A stretch of DNA of 64,000 nt from Anaeramoeba flamelloides (GCA_027625915.1 JANTQA010000020.1:682001-746000), one strand, 5' to 3'; shown: positions 26,101-38,400, counted from the stretch's first letter. Made by a program: numbers and translations. Notes: generated from the letters alone by a model not told the origin.

Positions 26101-29100
26101 TTTTGAATTTGATAGAGGTGTTTGATTATTGCGAATTTACCTGGAATTTTGAAACCCATTTTGTAAAAAAAATACATCCCCAAAGCGTTCCAATTGAATT
26201 TTCAAATTTTGAAAAAATTATTAAAGGAGAGATTTAAAGTTAATTTAACTCTTATTTCATAAATTTAAAAACAAAACAATTCTCATATTAGATGCTTTCT
26301 AAGAAATTTAGAATTTATCTAAGGGGCAATCATAATAAATTAGATTTTCGTTTTTCATTCACGATCTCAATTAATATTTTTCAGTTTTGTGATTTTTTTA
26401 ATTCCCACATTTACCAAAGTGTTAAAATTGATAGATTTAAAATATTTAATCAATAATCCATTTAAAACGGTTAATGGTTGCTCGGTAATTTATATATTTA
26501 TCTATAAATTGAGGGTGACATTTTTGACTTTTTAATAAGATTTTCAATAGATTAGAAAAAAAGGAATTTCCTGTTTTTGGGAAATTTCTGGGTTTTTAGT
26601 TTGATAGTCAACAGTTTTATTCTTATAAATTTCTAAGTTAATGTGATGTTTTATATGAAACAAAAATCATTTTTATTCTAATATTTTTCTTCTTCTCTTT
26701 TTGTTATTTTGAATAATTTTTCTTTAATTACTCCTTTCTCTGGATAAATAAATAATAAAGAATTTAAAATTTCAGATCAAAAGCCAATTTTTGTTTCATA
26801 CAAAATTCTCTAGTATCACTGAAATGGTGTTAATTAAAATAATTGTGTGAGTATAAAGTGAAATCATCTTTTACTAAAATTTTATTTATTTTAATATAAA
26901 AAATTCATTTGTATTAAGGGTCTAGTCATTTACCGTGAATATACTCCATACCCAATATATGGCCTGAGACCAAAAACGGTATTGTGAAATAGCACTTCAA
27001 TTGGTTGACAAAATTCAAATACAAAAAAAAAATTTCATTGGATCTCTTTGATAAAAAATCCAAACGAAGAAAAATAAGTTTAAAAGAGTTCTCAATTTCA
27101 AAAAATCAAAATTTAAAAAAAAAAATTCATATTTTCTCATTTTCTATTTCCAAAAGAGTTTAAATTTCTTCAATTTAAAACAAATTGCTTTATTGAATTT
27201 CGCAATCAATTTAATTCGATTTAATCTGGTTTGTGGTTATTATGTAACCTTCTAAATTTGACCAAGTATGGATTATGTACTATTCTTACGATAAAAATAA
27301 CTCATTTGAAAAATGAAAAAAAAGAAAAATAAAAACACCGAGATCTCAAAACGCGCCAAAGAGCGACACTTCAAAACTGACATAGTTGTTTTCAAAATTG
27401 TAATTCACAACGATTCTAATTGGAAATTGAGTGTCGCTCTTTGGCGCTTTTTTCTAAAAATGTCCTCATCTTTGGTTGTTTATTTTTGGAGATCGATCGT
27501 ACATCATAGGTTGGTTGGTTTTTGATTGGTGCTAGGTCCTCATAAAAATTACTAAAAAGTTTTTTTCCATGTCAGAAAAAAATTTTTCACCGTAATGACT
27601 CGACCCTTAACAACAAATTCTCTCATTAAATCAATAAAAAAAGAAAAAAATTGGATTTTATTGATTTATGAAATTCTAATCTCATCATTTTTCTATGTTT
27701 TTATTTAATTAGTATAAAATAAATAAAATAAATTACAAACCTACTGACAAATCTTCTATAATAACTAAAATCGTTTTGCAAATCAGGTGTTTCCATTTTG
27801 ATTGTATCAAACATAACAATAATATCCATTAAATCAAGAAATTGTTTAACTAACGATTGATGTTGCACTAAATAATCAATTGGTTCGATTTCATCTGTTC
27901 TGATACATATTCTATTAAATATTCCTGGTAGAAAAAAACTGGCTATTATTATTGAAAAGAAAGCCGTGTAATTTATTCATAAATAATTAATTATTATCTT
28001 GTTATTTTTTTTTTTTTCAAAAAAGGAATTAATAATTTCAAAAAATATATCTGTTCTAAGTTACTGTGTCTGGAACTTGATGTAAAAAAGCAAAAGATAA
28101 ATTCTTTGAAAGAAATAATTTTGATACTTTACTGGTATTTGAAATTCAAATAGGATAAAATTTCTGCTGATTTTATCATTTTTTTTAAAAAAATGGTATC
28201 TGTGTGTTATTTAAAATTTCTTCTTTCATATAAACGAATCGGATAGAAAAGGAACAAACAAATAAATAGAGATCAGATATTGAAATCTATTTCTTTACAA
28301 GTTTTCTAAAAGAAAAAAGGAAAATGAAGTGAAAATTTTTTCCCATTTATTATTCAAATACCAGTAAAATTTTCTAATGCTTTTTGGTTAGTTGTTCAGA
28401 AAAAATGAATGTATGTTAACTATTTAAAATTAATGAAAGCATGCTAACTATTTAAAATGAGGACTAGCAACTTTTTGATTTTTCATAAATGTGCAAATTG
28501 AAAATTTTTGAGACAAAACTAAAAATTTTGTAACTGTATTTAATAGTGAAATATTCAGTATTTGAAACCAATTTATTTTCCAATTTTCGCTCATTTGGTA
28601 TGGATCATATGGGAAACTCTATTTTAACTACAGTGGTGTGAATAACCCGTGTTTTTTACTTTAGCCCATTACTAAAATTTAAATCATGCAAAAAATATTT
28701 GCATGCTGAAGAAATAAACGAAAAAAACCAATAGGATGACAATATATAAACTCTTTTTCAGTCAAAGGGTCCCAGTTTTATTGAAGAAATAGAATATATT
28801 CTATGAGTTTAATTCATTATTCTTCTCAAAATAAATTTTTCAATTTTTAGATTAAAATCATTTTTTCTCATTTTGTAAGTTTTTTGAATTTTTTCTTATT
28901 TTTTTTTTTTTTTTCTTTTTTATTTTTTTTTTAAAAAGTCAACTTTGAAAAAAAAAATGTTTGAAACTCCAAATTAACATACAGAAAAGTGAAACTTTGT
29001 AATTTCTTTTGAAATTAGTTACACATATAATTAAAAAATCTTCTTGTCAACAATTTTAATTTTCCATAGAAATTGAGAGAATTTTGCATGAGACGTTAGA

Positions 29101-30636
29101 ATGAAAGGAAACCAAAAATTTTTTTAACAATTTTTTTTTGAAATTTATGGTTTGTTCAGGCTTTTCTTTTACGATTATCGACTCTAATCCAAAGTTTATT
29201 ATTTCTCTTATTTCAAATTAATCTCATTATGGTTTAGTTGATTCTTTTTTAAAAAAAAGTGAATTTTTCATTTTTGGCTGGCCTCCTTTGAGTGAAATGG
29301 AGTTTATAAACAAGAAATAGGTTTCTTTAAATAAAATTTAAAAAAGAATTGTGAAGATACAGAAAGAATAAAATGTAATTTTTTGACAAAAAAATGAGAA
29401 TAAGATCATTTTTTGAATTTTTAAATAAGAAAGATCAGTTTATCTTGAAATTTTGTAATTATGAAGAAATTTTTTAAACAAAAAGCCTCCAAGATTTTTG
29501 AACCATTTACATTAATTCAAGATCTAACCTCTAAAGCAAATTTAAATCTGAAGCAATTGTGTATATATTCCTTTCCTATCTTCATTTACCCAGTCTGTGA
29601 AAAAAAAAAAACACGAGTTATATTTTTGTAATGGGTTAGAGGTTGTCAACACGGGTTATTCACACCACTGGACTTCCTTTTTTCTCCAGTTTTTAAATCC
29701 AAATCAAAATTTTGATTGCTCTTGGAATTCTCAGAATGGAATTTTGATTCTGAGTGAGATAAAATTATACTTGATCCTTTTCTCGATCGTGAATCAAAGT
29801 TTTAACTTTTGGTTGTACCCATTAAAACCTAAAAGTAATGGATCAGTTTTTAAATTACCGAAAGGGTGTTTACTCAAGTCACATGAATTAATGATTGATC
29901 TGTTATTTTGAAAAGAAAAAAACTTGATCCTAGAGTGAAAAGAAAAAGAAGTGAAATTTTTTTTCCAATTGAAAATAAAAATACTCATAGTATTTATATT
30001 TTCTTGATTTTTAGGGGTGGTTGTTATTCACAAATAATCTTCTTTTGAAAAATGTGCATTGTAGTGATCGGTGTTTTAATAAATTGTTTTAATTTGATGG
30101 TTTTAATACTCACACAATTATTAAGAAAAAACTTAATACTTGTATTTCAAAGTTTTGATTTTGTTTTTTTTTCTGAAGAACAACAAAAAAAAAAACAAAA
30201 AAATTATTCAAATAAGAAAAAAACTATTTACAAATATAATTTGAGAATTCAAAGTATTTGATTTGTCTCTCTACAAGTGGAACAACAGCAATCCATGCAG
30301 ACCTTATAGATTCATTTGAAGGCTGAGAAATGGCACGACGAATTAAGGAATTGCAACCTGTATATTGTTTGAAATCTTCAAGAATGGTAAAGCCTTCATC
30401 AATCAGATCTTCTGCCTTTTTAAAAAATTTTTGATCTTCTTTTATTGGGAGGGGATCTTTTAAAAAGAATAAAATGCAGAATAAACAAAAAAAAAAAAAA
30501 AAAAAAAAAGAAAATTTTTGATCTTTCTGCTAAAAGTGATTTGAATTTATAAAAAATTACTCTCCAAATTAAAGGTTGGTGTGACAATTAAATCTTGTTC
30601 ATTATAGTTTTCGTCCTTTGAAAATACCAGCCCCAT
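23189..30636 (-). CDS. CYRI: CYRI/FAM49 Rac1-binding protein, 319 aa
   Basis: CYRI (FAM49) binds active Rac1 and opposes the Scar/WAVE complex at the leading edge. On the minus strand the exons are 30561-30636, 30232-30456, 27741-27942, 24602-24734 and 23189-23512. All four junctions have GT-AG sites and matching phases (1, 1, 2, 0), giving 319 codons; animal CYRI has 323-324. The start MGLVFSKDE carries Gly2 for myristoylation, as known for the family. Exon 2 has TILEDFKQYTG and SAWIAVVPLVERQIKYF. Exon 3 has LQNDFSYYRR, with Arg163-Arg164 equivalent to the Rac1-binding pair (Arg160/161) of human CYRI-B. Exon 4 has ISLFFAQSTPMLK. Exon 5 has LFCIRAIVGLILSYDQ, GAFNPDSPIDLK and KHFNDNTT. Introns of 2.3 and 3.0 kb hold MITEs. 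Furry lies divergently upstream. Confidence 0.95.
24060..24265 (-). mobile_element. Repeat family G, partial copy
   Basis: Similar in reverse orientation to the right part of 36936-37319, with the shared terminal motif CAGYCGTTTTAWAAAAGTC preceded by TA. It lies in intron 4 of CYRI. The other terminus is not evident. Confidence 0.5.
24884..25265 (+). mobile_element. MITE family D, left-half fragment
   Basis: Starts TAAACTCCAATTCAAAATTT and follows the full copy at 12985-13526 for about 380 bp before similarity stops. In intron 3 of CYRI. Confidence 0.6.
26918..27606 (+). mobile_element. TTAA-flanked MITE N, full copy
   Basis: 689 bp, flanked by TTAA at 26914-26917 and 27607-27610. Terminal inverted repeats are GGGTCTAGTCATTTACCGTG and the complement of GGGTCGAGTCATTACGGTG. 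An internal palindrome at about 27345-27455 has arms CGCCAAAGAGCGACACT. A partial relative lies at 1999-2470. In intron 3 of CYRI. Confidence 0.8.
28631..29670 (+). mobile_element. Mariner-like MITE M, with MITE C nested inside
   Basis: Terminal inverted repeats of about 25-45 bp start CAGTGGTGTGAATAACCCGTG, with ATGGGCTAA/TTAGCCCAT-like extension on both sides. TA precedes the left end; the right flank has GA, so one side of the duplication is lost. MITE C (28747-29306) is inserted near the left end. In intron 2 of CYRI. Confidence 0.65.
28747..29306 (+). mobile_element. MITE family C, copy 2
   Basis: 560 bp, flanked by TA at 28745-28746 and 29307-29308. It begins TAAACTCTTTTTCAGTCAAA and ends CTTTGAGTGAAATGGAGTTTA, showing the inverted repeat ends of this family clearly. 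Confidence 0.75.
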
Positions 30637-32291
30637 ACTCAAGGTTAAATTGTCAAAGATTGAAAGATTATGAAAATATAAAGGTATGAAAAAATGAAAG
30701 TAATCACAACTTTGATTTGAAAATGATTGTAACTTGAGAAGACAAAAGACAACAAAACAACAAAAAAAGTCTTAAAGTTAAAATATAATAATTAGATAAA
30801 GATTCTTGGAAAAAATTTGTTGAAAAGGTCTCAAAAGTAAGTAAATCTTATTTTAAGGGAGTAATATTTTTTCAAAATAAAAGGAAATCCTTAAATGATC
30901 TTGTTTTTGAATAATTTGTATTTTTGATTTGTGAAATAGATTAGTTAATCCTATTTGAACAATTTATTAATTTGTGTTTCTTTTTTGAAATTCAAAATTT
31001 GAAGTGTTTCCAAAATAAAACGAAAAGAAAAAAACCTATTATTTTTATTAACCATTAAGTTAATTCTGTCAATGTTCGAAACTATTTTTTTTTTTAATAT
31101 TGGAAAGTGTTGATTTCGAATGACAATTTTTAGTTTGGTTATTATTTTTAGTGATTGGTATTTCAATTCAAATCTGAGCCAATAAAACTAATTGAAGTAT
31201 AGGCGATTTAATAAATGAATATTTGATAGAAACTTAAGAACAATTTATCAATTAAATTGAGATCTATTAAGCAATTTTTTATTTATTTTAAGTTTTTAAA
31301 AAAGATGTTTTCTGGTTTACAAAAAATGAAAAAAAAATATATATTTTTTTTTGAAAAATTTTTCTATCTTATTCACAAGAATCCTTTTAACAATTCAAAT
31401 AAATTTTGTCAGAAAAAATTGATTTTGAATTTTGAGAATATAAGTACTTGGTTCCCAAATATCTACTAGAAAATTCTATATTTAAAAATCGGATTTCATC
31501 ATAAAACAAAAACAAAATTTCTTGGTAATATTTTGAAATGGCTTTAAAAATTCAATTATTATAACTATCTCTTATTAAAAAAAATACAATTATTATGCAA
31601 TCATTCGAATATATCATTTTTTATCATTTAATGTCAGAGGATTAAATGATAAAAATAAAATTTCGATTTTAGAATCTTTTCTATTAAAATTAAACATAGA
31701 TATATGTTTAATACAAGAATCAAAAAATAATAAAAAAGCCACGTTTCATGAATTATTTTTCAATAAATAAAAAATCATATGGTAATAAAAATTCTAATAA
31801 AGGAGGATTATTGATTATAATAAAAAATATTTTTAAAGATTTCACAAGAGAAATATTTAATCCAGATCTTGATCTTATGGGAATACAATTCATTGATTTT
31901 ATAATTATTAATGTATATAAGAGACAAGATCGAAATATAGAAATAAATAAAAAAATTATCAATATTTTACAAAAATATCAAAACCATAATAAAATTATTG
32001 GAGGCGATTTTAATTTGATTAAAAAACAAATAAATTATTTTTCAAAATTCAATTTCAAAATTATTTTCAATTCGAAACCAACCAGAAATAATAATAATTT
32101 AGATTATTTTATTACAAATTTCAATAATTTAAAATATCAAAAATCAAAAACAATGAAAAATAAAATTAGTGACCACAATGCAATTTTGAATAAATTTAAT
32201 ATTAATAAAAAATGGGAAGTTAAAGATATTTTTAGAATTATAGATATCCCAAATTTTCATCTTGATTTTATTAATTTTTTTCAATCTAATA

Positions 32292-32487
32292 CAGTCAGTT
32301 TCACTTTTAAGGCACAACTTTCAACTAAATTTAAGGCACAAAAAAAATCTCAAATTAAAGCACAAAATTCAAATTCTAGTAAAAATAAATTGTAAAAATT
32401 AAAATTCCAAATTTTATGTCTTAATTTGGTATTTTTTTGTTACTAAAATTTCGTTGAAAGTTTGTACCTTAAAAGTGAAACTAACTG
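32292..32487 (+). mobile_element. MITE A copy in the LINE (first)
   Basis: 196 bp, near-palindromic, with CAGTCAGTTTCACTTTTAAG ends and TA on both sides (32290-32291, 32488-32489). Inserted in the endonuclease-downstream part of the LINE. Confidence 0.9.
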
Positions 32488-32643
32488 TAATATCTTAAAA
32501 AATAATATTATTACTATTTTTTATATTATTAGAAAAAGAGATCCATCCTATTTATTAGCTTTAGTGGGTAATAAATTTATTTTTGAGTCTTTAACAAAAT
32601 TCCTAAATCATAATTTAGGAATTCGGGCAAATAAGAGGAATTA

Positions 32644-32839
32644 CAGTCAGTTTCACTTTTAAGGCACAAATTTTCAACGAAATTTAAGGCACAAAAAAAA
32701 TCTCAAATTAAAGCACAAAATTCAAATTCTAGTAAAAATAATTTGTAAAAAAAATATTACAAATTTTGTACCTTAATTTGAAATTTTTTTGTGCCTTAAA
32801 TTTCGTTGAAAGTTTGTGCCTTAAAAGTGAAACTGACTG
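32644..32839 (+). mobile_element. MITE A copy in the LINE (second)
   Basis: 196 bp with the same ends and TA duplication (32642-32643, 32840-32841). The two halves are complementary except for a short centre around AATTCTAGTAAAAATAA. Confidence 0.9.
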
Positions 32840-32919
32840 TATATGTATATATATATATCTTTTTTTTTAGTTCACCAAAAGTTTTATCTCAAAGGATAAA
32901 AATAATCTTTATATTAATA

Positions 32920-33114
32920 CAGTCAGTTTCACTTTTAAGGCACAAACTTTCAACGAAATTTAAGGCACAAAAAAAATCTCAAATTAAGGTACAAAATTCA
33001 AATTCTAGTAAAAATAAATTGTAAAAAAAAAATTCCAAATTTTGTGCCTTAATTTGAGGTTTTTTGTGCCTTAAATTTAGTTGAAAGTTTGTACCTTAAA
33101 AGTGAAACTTACTG
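32920..33114 (+). mobile_element. MITE A copy in the LINE (third)
   Basis: 195 bp, TA-flanked (32918-32919, 33115-33116). Very similar to its neighbours. Confidence 0.9.
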
Positions 33115-33288
33115 TATTCCGGATAAAAAAAACTTGTTATTTGATAATAATTATCAAAATGGTAATAAACCGGGTAAAAACTTGTTATAATGTGAGAAAT
33201 AAAATGAATTTAATAGTTTTCTTTTTCAGAAAAAATTGAAAAAAAAAATTGATCTATCAAAGAAAAATATACTGTTTTGGGTTTGATA

Positions 33289-33486
33289 CAGTCAGTTTCG
33301 TTTTTAAGGCACAAACTTTCAACGAAATTTAAGGTACAAAAAAAATCTCAAATTAAGGCACATGATTTCAAATTCTAGTAAAATAATTTGTGAAAATTAA
33401 AATTCTAAAAAATTGTGCTTTAATTTGAGATTTTTTTGTGCCTTAAATTTCGTTGAAAGTTTGTGCCTTAAATGTGAAACTGACTG
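33289..33486 (+). mobile_element. MITE A copy in the LINE (fourth)
   Basis: 198 bp, TA-flanked (33287-33288, 33487-33488). Same palindromic ends. Confidence 0.9.
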
Positions 33487-33943
33487 TAGTTGATCAGAAT
33501 TTTTTGACCTTAGGTATATATAAAAATTTGTAAGTAGAGTATATCACAATAGTATGTTCTTAAATTCTTCGTTGATCTCTTAGAAGACTGATCCTTTAAT
33601 TAACAAAAATAATTTGGTCTCACAGGAATTGTCCCAGATTTTTTAAAAACAACACTTGTCTTGATTCAGATTTTGGTGACTTTTTTCTTGAGAGAGAATC
33701 TAAAAATTGAGAGGTCATAGGAAAAATCTCTATATGGGTTTATTGTTAACAACTTTGAGAATAACTTTTAGCCTTTTTATATTGTTTTCGTTACATAAAT
33801 ATTCATTTATTTTAGTTTTCTTAGTTTACCTAATGATTGGTATATAGCACTAAAAATCAACCAAACAATAAAAACTGATCACTTCAATTACTATCTACTC
33901 TTTGAATATTTGGTAAATCTACGGTATTTGACTTGACTCTTAA

Positions 33944-34113
33944 GGAATTAATCTCTATTATATTTTTTTTACCAAAATTTACTAGAGATTGTGAAAATTT
34001 TTTTACCAATTACTTCGATTTGAAAACCCTGTTTATTTTCAATATTAAAAATATTTTTAGATAATAAATCCTTATTTAGAAATTGGTCAAAAAAAAAAAT
34101 TGAGACTAGTCCC
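33944..34113 (+). mobile_element. TTAA-flanked element E, short copy
   Basis: 170 bp, bounded by TTAA (33940-33943, 34114-34117). The right end ATTGAGACTAGTCCC matches the long copy in LAMTOR1; the left end is diverged (GGAATTAATCTCTATTA). It looks like an internally deleted derivative. Confidence 0.75.
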
Positions 34114-34208
34114 TTAATAATAATTTTTGTATTACTTATTTTTTTTTCGGGTTAGACAAAGGAAAATAATCTTACTTGAATGTTTCGATTAAGAGAAATT
34201 GAGTAATA

Positions 34209-34433
34209 CTATTTGTTTTAAAATAAATGGAATAAAATTTTCATTCAACTTTCCACAAAAAAAGATTTGGCAAAATCAGTAACAATTCAAATTATAATTT
34301 CATATACCCAAGCCAAAATTATTAATTTCTGTCTTTTAGAATTGAGACTTTGGAAATTTATTTTGTTCTTTAAATGTGATTTTTTTGAAAAGTGAATAGA
34401 AATTTTGATCTTTTTATTTTTATAATTTTACAG
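34209..34433 (+). mobile_element. TA-flanked MITE I, copy 1
   Basis: 225 bp with TA at 34207-34208 and 34434-34435. Left end CTATTTGTTTTAAAATAAA followed by an AAAATTTTCATTC motif; similar to 56099-56338. The right half is more diverged. Confidence 0.65.
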
Positions 34434-35472
34434 TAAAAGTATCACAATTTTAATTGGGATTTTCGGTTTTTTTTTACAAAAAGAGTTTGATAAGAAATAG
34501 AATACAAATCTTTTACCTTTATTTATTTAGTTGGTCTCTGTTGTTTATTAAATGAAAAATCCAAACAAGAACCAAAGAATAACATGTAAAAAAGATAATT
34601 GTCTTACATTTCAAACTATCTTCGTTTATTGATTGACAAAATTTTGATTTTTAACTTGGAATTTTTTTACAATTGTTGTCTTTAAAAAATGTGAAAATAA
34701 GTATACATCAACAAAAAGTTCGTAAAGTATTGTTAACAAAGATGTCCAACTATTAGGAACATTTTCTGGAAAATTGTATTTTACTTCTTTTGAAAATGTG
34801 ATTGAATCAATTTTGGTTGAAAATAATTAAGTTTTAACCAAAACAAGTTCCCATTTTAAATCTCACCCAACGAACAATATTAAACTTTGTAAAGGTGGTT
34901 GTGTCAGTATTTGGTATTTTCTATTTGATAGAATTTATTTAACTGTTTTTGAAATCTTGATAAAAAAAAACATCGTTAATTAATTCTCTTTCTTAACCAA
35001 ACAATTGGTTTCCGAACAAAACATGTTCTAAAGTAAGAAGTATTTTTTTTCTATTAAATCATTTGAAAGATTTCAAATTTTCCAATCATCATATCTGAAC
35101 AAAACAACAAGAAACTGAGCAGTAAATTGAATCTATGACATTATTTCAGAAATATCGCATTAAACACAAAATAATTTTCATTGTTTCGAACAGAAATTAA
35201 CAATTTAGTTTTAGATGATCAGAAATTTGTTCTAAATTTTTTGTAGACAACCTTTTTTCTTAACAGGATCTTTTAATCCCAGTTTTAAGAGTACTAAGTA
35301 ATGGAAACCGTTATATTTTATGAGGTGATCTCAATATTAACAAAGAAAATAGGAAAAAATGAATCTTTTATTTTGGTAATTTTCTTTGGAAAATGTCATT
35401 TTTTTCTCTTTTTCATCTTTCCAACCCTTTCATTTTGTTAAATAAAAAAATAAAGAGAGAATAGAAGGCAAA

Positions 35473-38400
35473 ATGACCAAAGTAACGAGTATTAATGTCT
35501 TGGTCTCTATGCTTGTTAGTTTTCATACAAAATTAGCAAAGTCAACCTCGAGTTTAATGTCTACAAGCAAATCCTTATTTTTAATCGCACAATCACAAAA
35601 TTTGATTGTTGAGCAACTTGAGGATTTAGATTTCCAGTTTTGGTCCTACTTCCCGAGATGTTTGCCATATTACGAACAATTTCTTCAAGAATATGGAAAG
35701 GTAGGAAAGGTCTGTTTGTCTCAATCGATCCAATTGCTCTTGAAAACTTTACCCCAATTATCGCAAACAAATCTCCATATTACCAAATACAAAACGGTCC
35801 CAAATTATGAAAACAATTTAGTTCAAAGTTCCTCCAAAATCAAGAAAAGAAGAAGAAAGACTCTTTCGATAACAAAACAAAAATTTGACAAAACTTTGAA
35901 TCTCAATTCCATTTCCAAATTTGATCTCAGAGAGAAGGTTAACAGATCGCGAATGAGAACAGTCCGAAACAAGAACAGTCTGCAAACAGAACAGACAAAT
36001 GTTGGATCACCAACAAGCGATTTTGAATTTGACTCTTTTCTCTCCAAAATCGCTGGCTTTGTGCTTCACTCCGAACACTACGATCTCGCTAAATGCATAA
36101 TTGAGATTTTCATTGTTGATGCAATTATCGTGCTTCTGGAAAAGTATGAAAAATCTTTTGAGCACAATATCTATTATGAAGAGAATTTAACCAAACTAAA
36201 CACAGACACAACTGTTTTACTTCGAGAATTTGCTTGGTCTTCTTTCAAGCAAAAAAAACCTTTGTAAGAGACTTGCCCAAATTGTTATTTTTCTTTTTTT
36301 ATTTTATTATATTTTTCGATTTCTGGGTTATTTATTTTTAAAATTTAACTTTTTTTTTTTTTTCTTAATTTCTTTTGAAACAAGCCAAATTTCAAAAACT
36401 GTTCTCTGGTAGACCACAATTAGTAGATTTTAAATGATATTTTTTGTGGCAAAAGTGTTGGTCCAATTTTGAAAAAATTTTCTTTTTAAAATCTTCTTAT
36501 TGGTTTCTCTTGGAAAGCAAAGCTTTTCCCGATCAATTAATTTTTAACATCCTAAATTATTTTTTTATTCAGATCTTTTTGAAACAAACAAGCAAGTGGT
36601 GAAAAATAAACATTCCATGAATACCTAAAGACTTGAACACTTCAAAAAATAACTTTGTTCAAACCTGAAAGAAGACCGTCCGTTATTTAACAAAGAAATA
36701 ATACATTCACAAGATAAATTCCAAAAAGATTGTCAATTCAAAAGCTGCCTCATTGACACAATCTCATAGAATCATTTAAAAAAGCCATTCAATTGAATTC
36801 TTCTCAGATTGGTGGGGTTACGTGGATAATTATTGATTTTGAAAGCCAAAAAAAGTGCTAATTTACTTTTAATAAATCATTCCAATACTTGGATTCGTTT
36901 GATCGGGTGTTACTAAAAAAAGTTTTTCAAAGTAAAGTCGTTTTAAAAAAGTACTTTATTAGAAACTTTTTTTTGGTCACGCTTTTTGAAAACAATTGTA
37001 ATGATAACAAGCATGATAAAAAGAAAAAAAACTGGTTGGCTTTTAGTCATTTTATAAAAGTGAAAACTGTTTTTTTATAATTTTGTCAAAATTAAAACTT
37101 TTTAAAAGTTTTGTGTTTCAATAAAGAGTGAAAACTTTTTTTAAAAAAGTGCTTTCCTTCATGCCCAAGCCTCTACGCCACATTAAAAGGTTGATCCCTC
37201 ACTTTATTAAAATCTCGAAAACTTTCGAAATATTTTAATTCTGAAAAAATTTTTACTTTTGTAAAATAGAAAACTTCAAAAAAAGTTTTAAAAAAGTAAA
37301 GACTTTTATAAAACGACTGTGTCATAATTAAAAATTAATTATTGTTTTAATAAAAAAGTGTACTGTTGTCCAAATAATACCTGCAGAAAAGTTTAGTCCG
37401 TGTTTCATAATAAAAAGCGTCTTTTTTATTGAAGACTTGTGCATTAATCGATCAAAGAAACCGACAATAACACCCTAATTAAATTAGGGTATTGGTTTCT
37501 TAAAGTTCTATTATTGAAAAAGAAAATTTTAAAAATGAAGGGTCAAATTGGAAAATATTTCTCTCAAAAAATAGAGTTAATTTTTTACAAATTTTTATTT
37601 AAAAAGAACGAAAAATTGGGTAATTATGAAACATTTTCAAACAAATTTCATCCCTAATTTAAATTTTTTTCAAAACATCACGGAATTTACTTTCAAAATT
37701 GATTTGAACTTAGGCACCCTATTTGGTAGTAGATTAGATGTTGCCTTGGAACAAGAATAAAAAAAAGTACGGATTATATTTTGAAACATTGGCTATAGTC
37801 TTTGGGCATAGGTATATTGGATCATTGTAACAATATTTTTGAAAAGAAAAAAAAAAAAAACTTTTATTATTTATTATAATTATTTGGAAATAAGTGTAAA
37901 TTACACGCTAGACATCCTTATTCCACAATTTCCTTTCAAAAAAAAAACTTTTATAATTTAGTGGGATACGATATTTGTTATAGCAAAACTAAAAAGGAAT
38001 GGGCTGAGACTCAATGGATGCCTTCTTAAGGTATTAGTGACTCTTATTTATGTTTTATCCCCAAAGTTGATAAAGCACTTATTTTCACAAAGATTTAATT
38101 AAACTTGATAGACCAAACCCCTTTATTTGTCAACTTTAGAGAACTGAACAATCATTTTTAAAAAGAATTCCATTTTTCCCAATTAATTTCGAGTAAAAAG
38201 ATTTAGATCCTTTTTTTGTTTGGATTTTTGGATCAAAATGAAAAAAAGAAAAATTTTTAAAACTTTTTTATTATTAAGAAATCTCACTTTTTGTAATTTT
38301 TGAGAGTTTGTATAGACAAATTATATTGAAAATTCAAGAAAAATAAACCAAATATTTAACATTTATATTGAAAGAAATGTTCTAAATTTTTTAACAAATA

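Larger units (their letters stand above)
31597..33540 (+). mobile_element. LINE fragment, endonuclease domain, MITE-riddled
   Basis: A non-LTR retrotransposon remnant. It begins with the apurinic-endonuclease-type motifs SFNVRGLND and ICLIQES (31640-31725). After one shift of frame it continues with GGLLIIIKN, IIGGDFNL, NLDYF and SDHNAIL (to about 32190). These are the metal-binding Asn, Glu, Asp-Asn and Asp-His positions of the EEP fold. Host-element sequence continues between the MITE A insertions (32490-32642, 32842-32918, 33117-33287; for example LALVGNKFIFESL and IPDKKNLLFDNNY). A reverse-transcriptase core is not present here. It is decayed and not functional. Confidence 0.8.
30637..35472. 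other. Divergent intergenic region CYRI/FRY
   Basis: About 4.8 kb between the start codons of CYRI (-) and FRY (+). It holds a LINE fragment broken by four MITE A copies (31597-33540), TTAA element E (33944-34113) and TA-flanked MITE I (34209-34433). The stretches 30640-31590 and 34440-35470 show nothing recognisable and should contain the two promoters. Confidence 0.5.
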
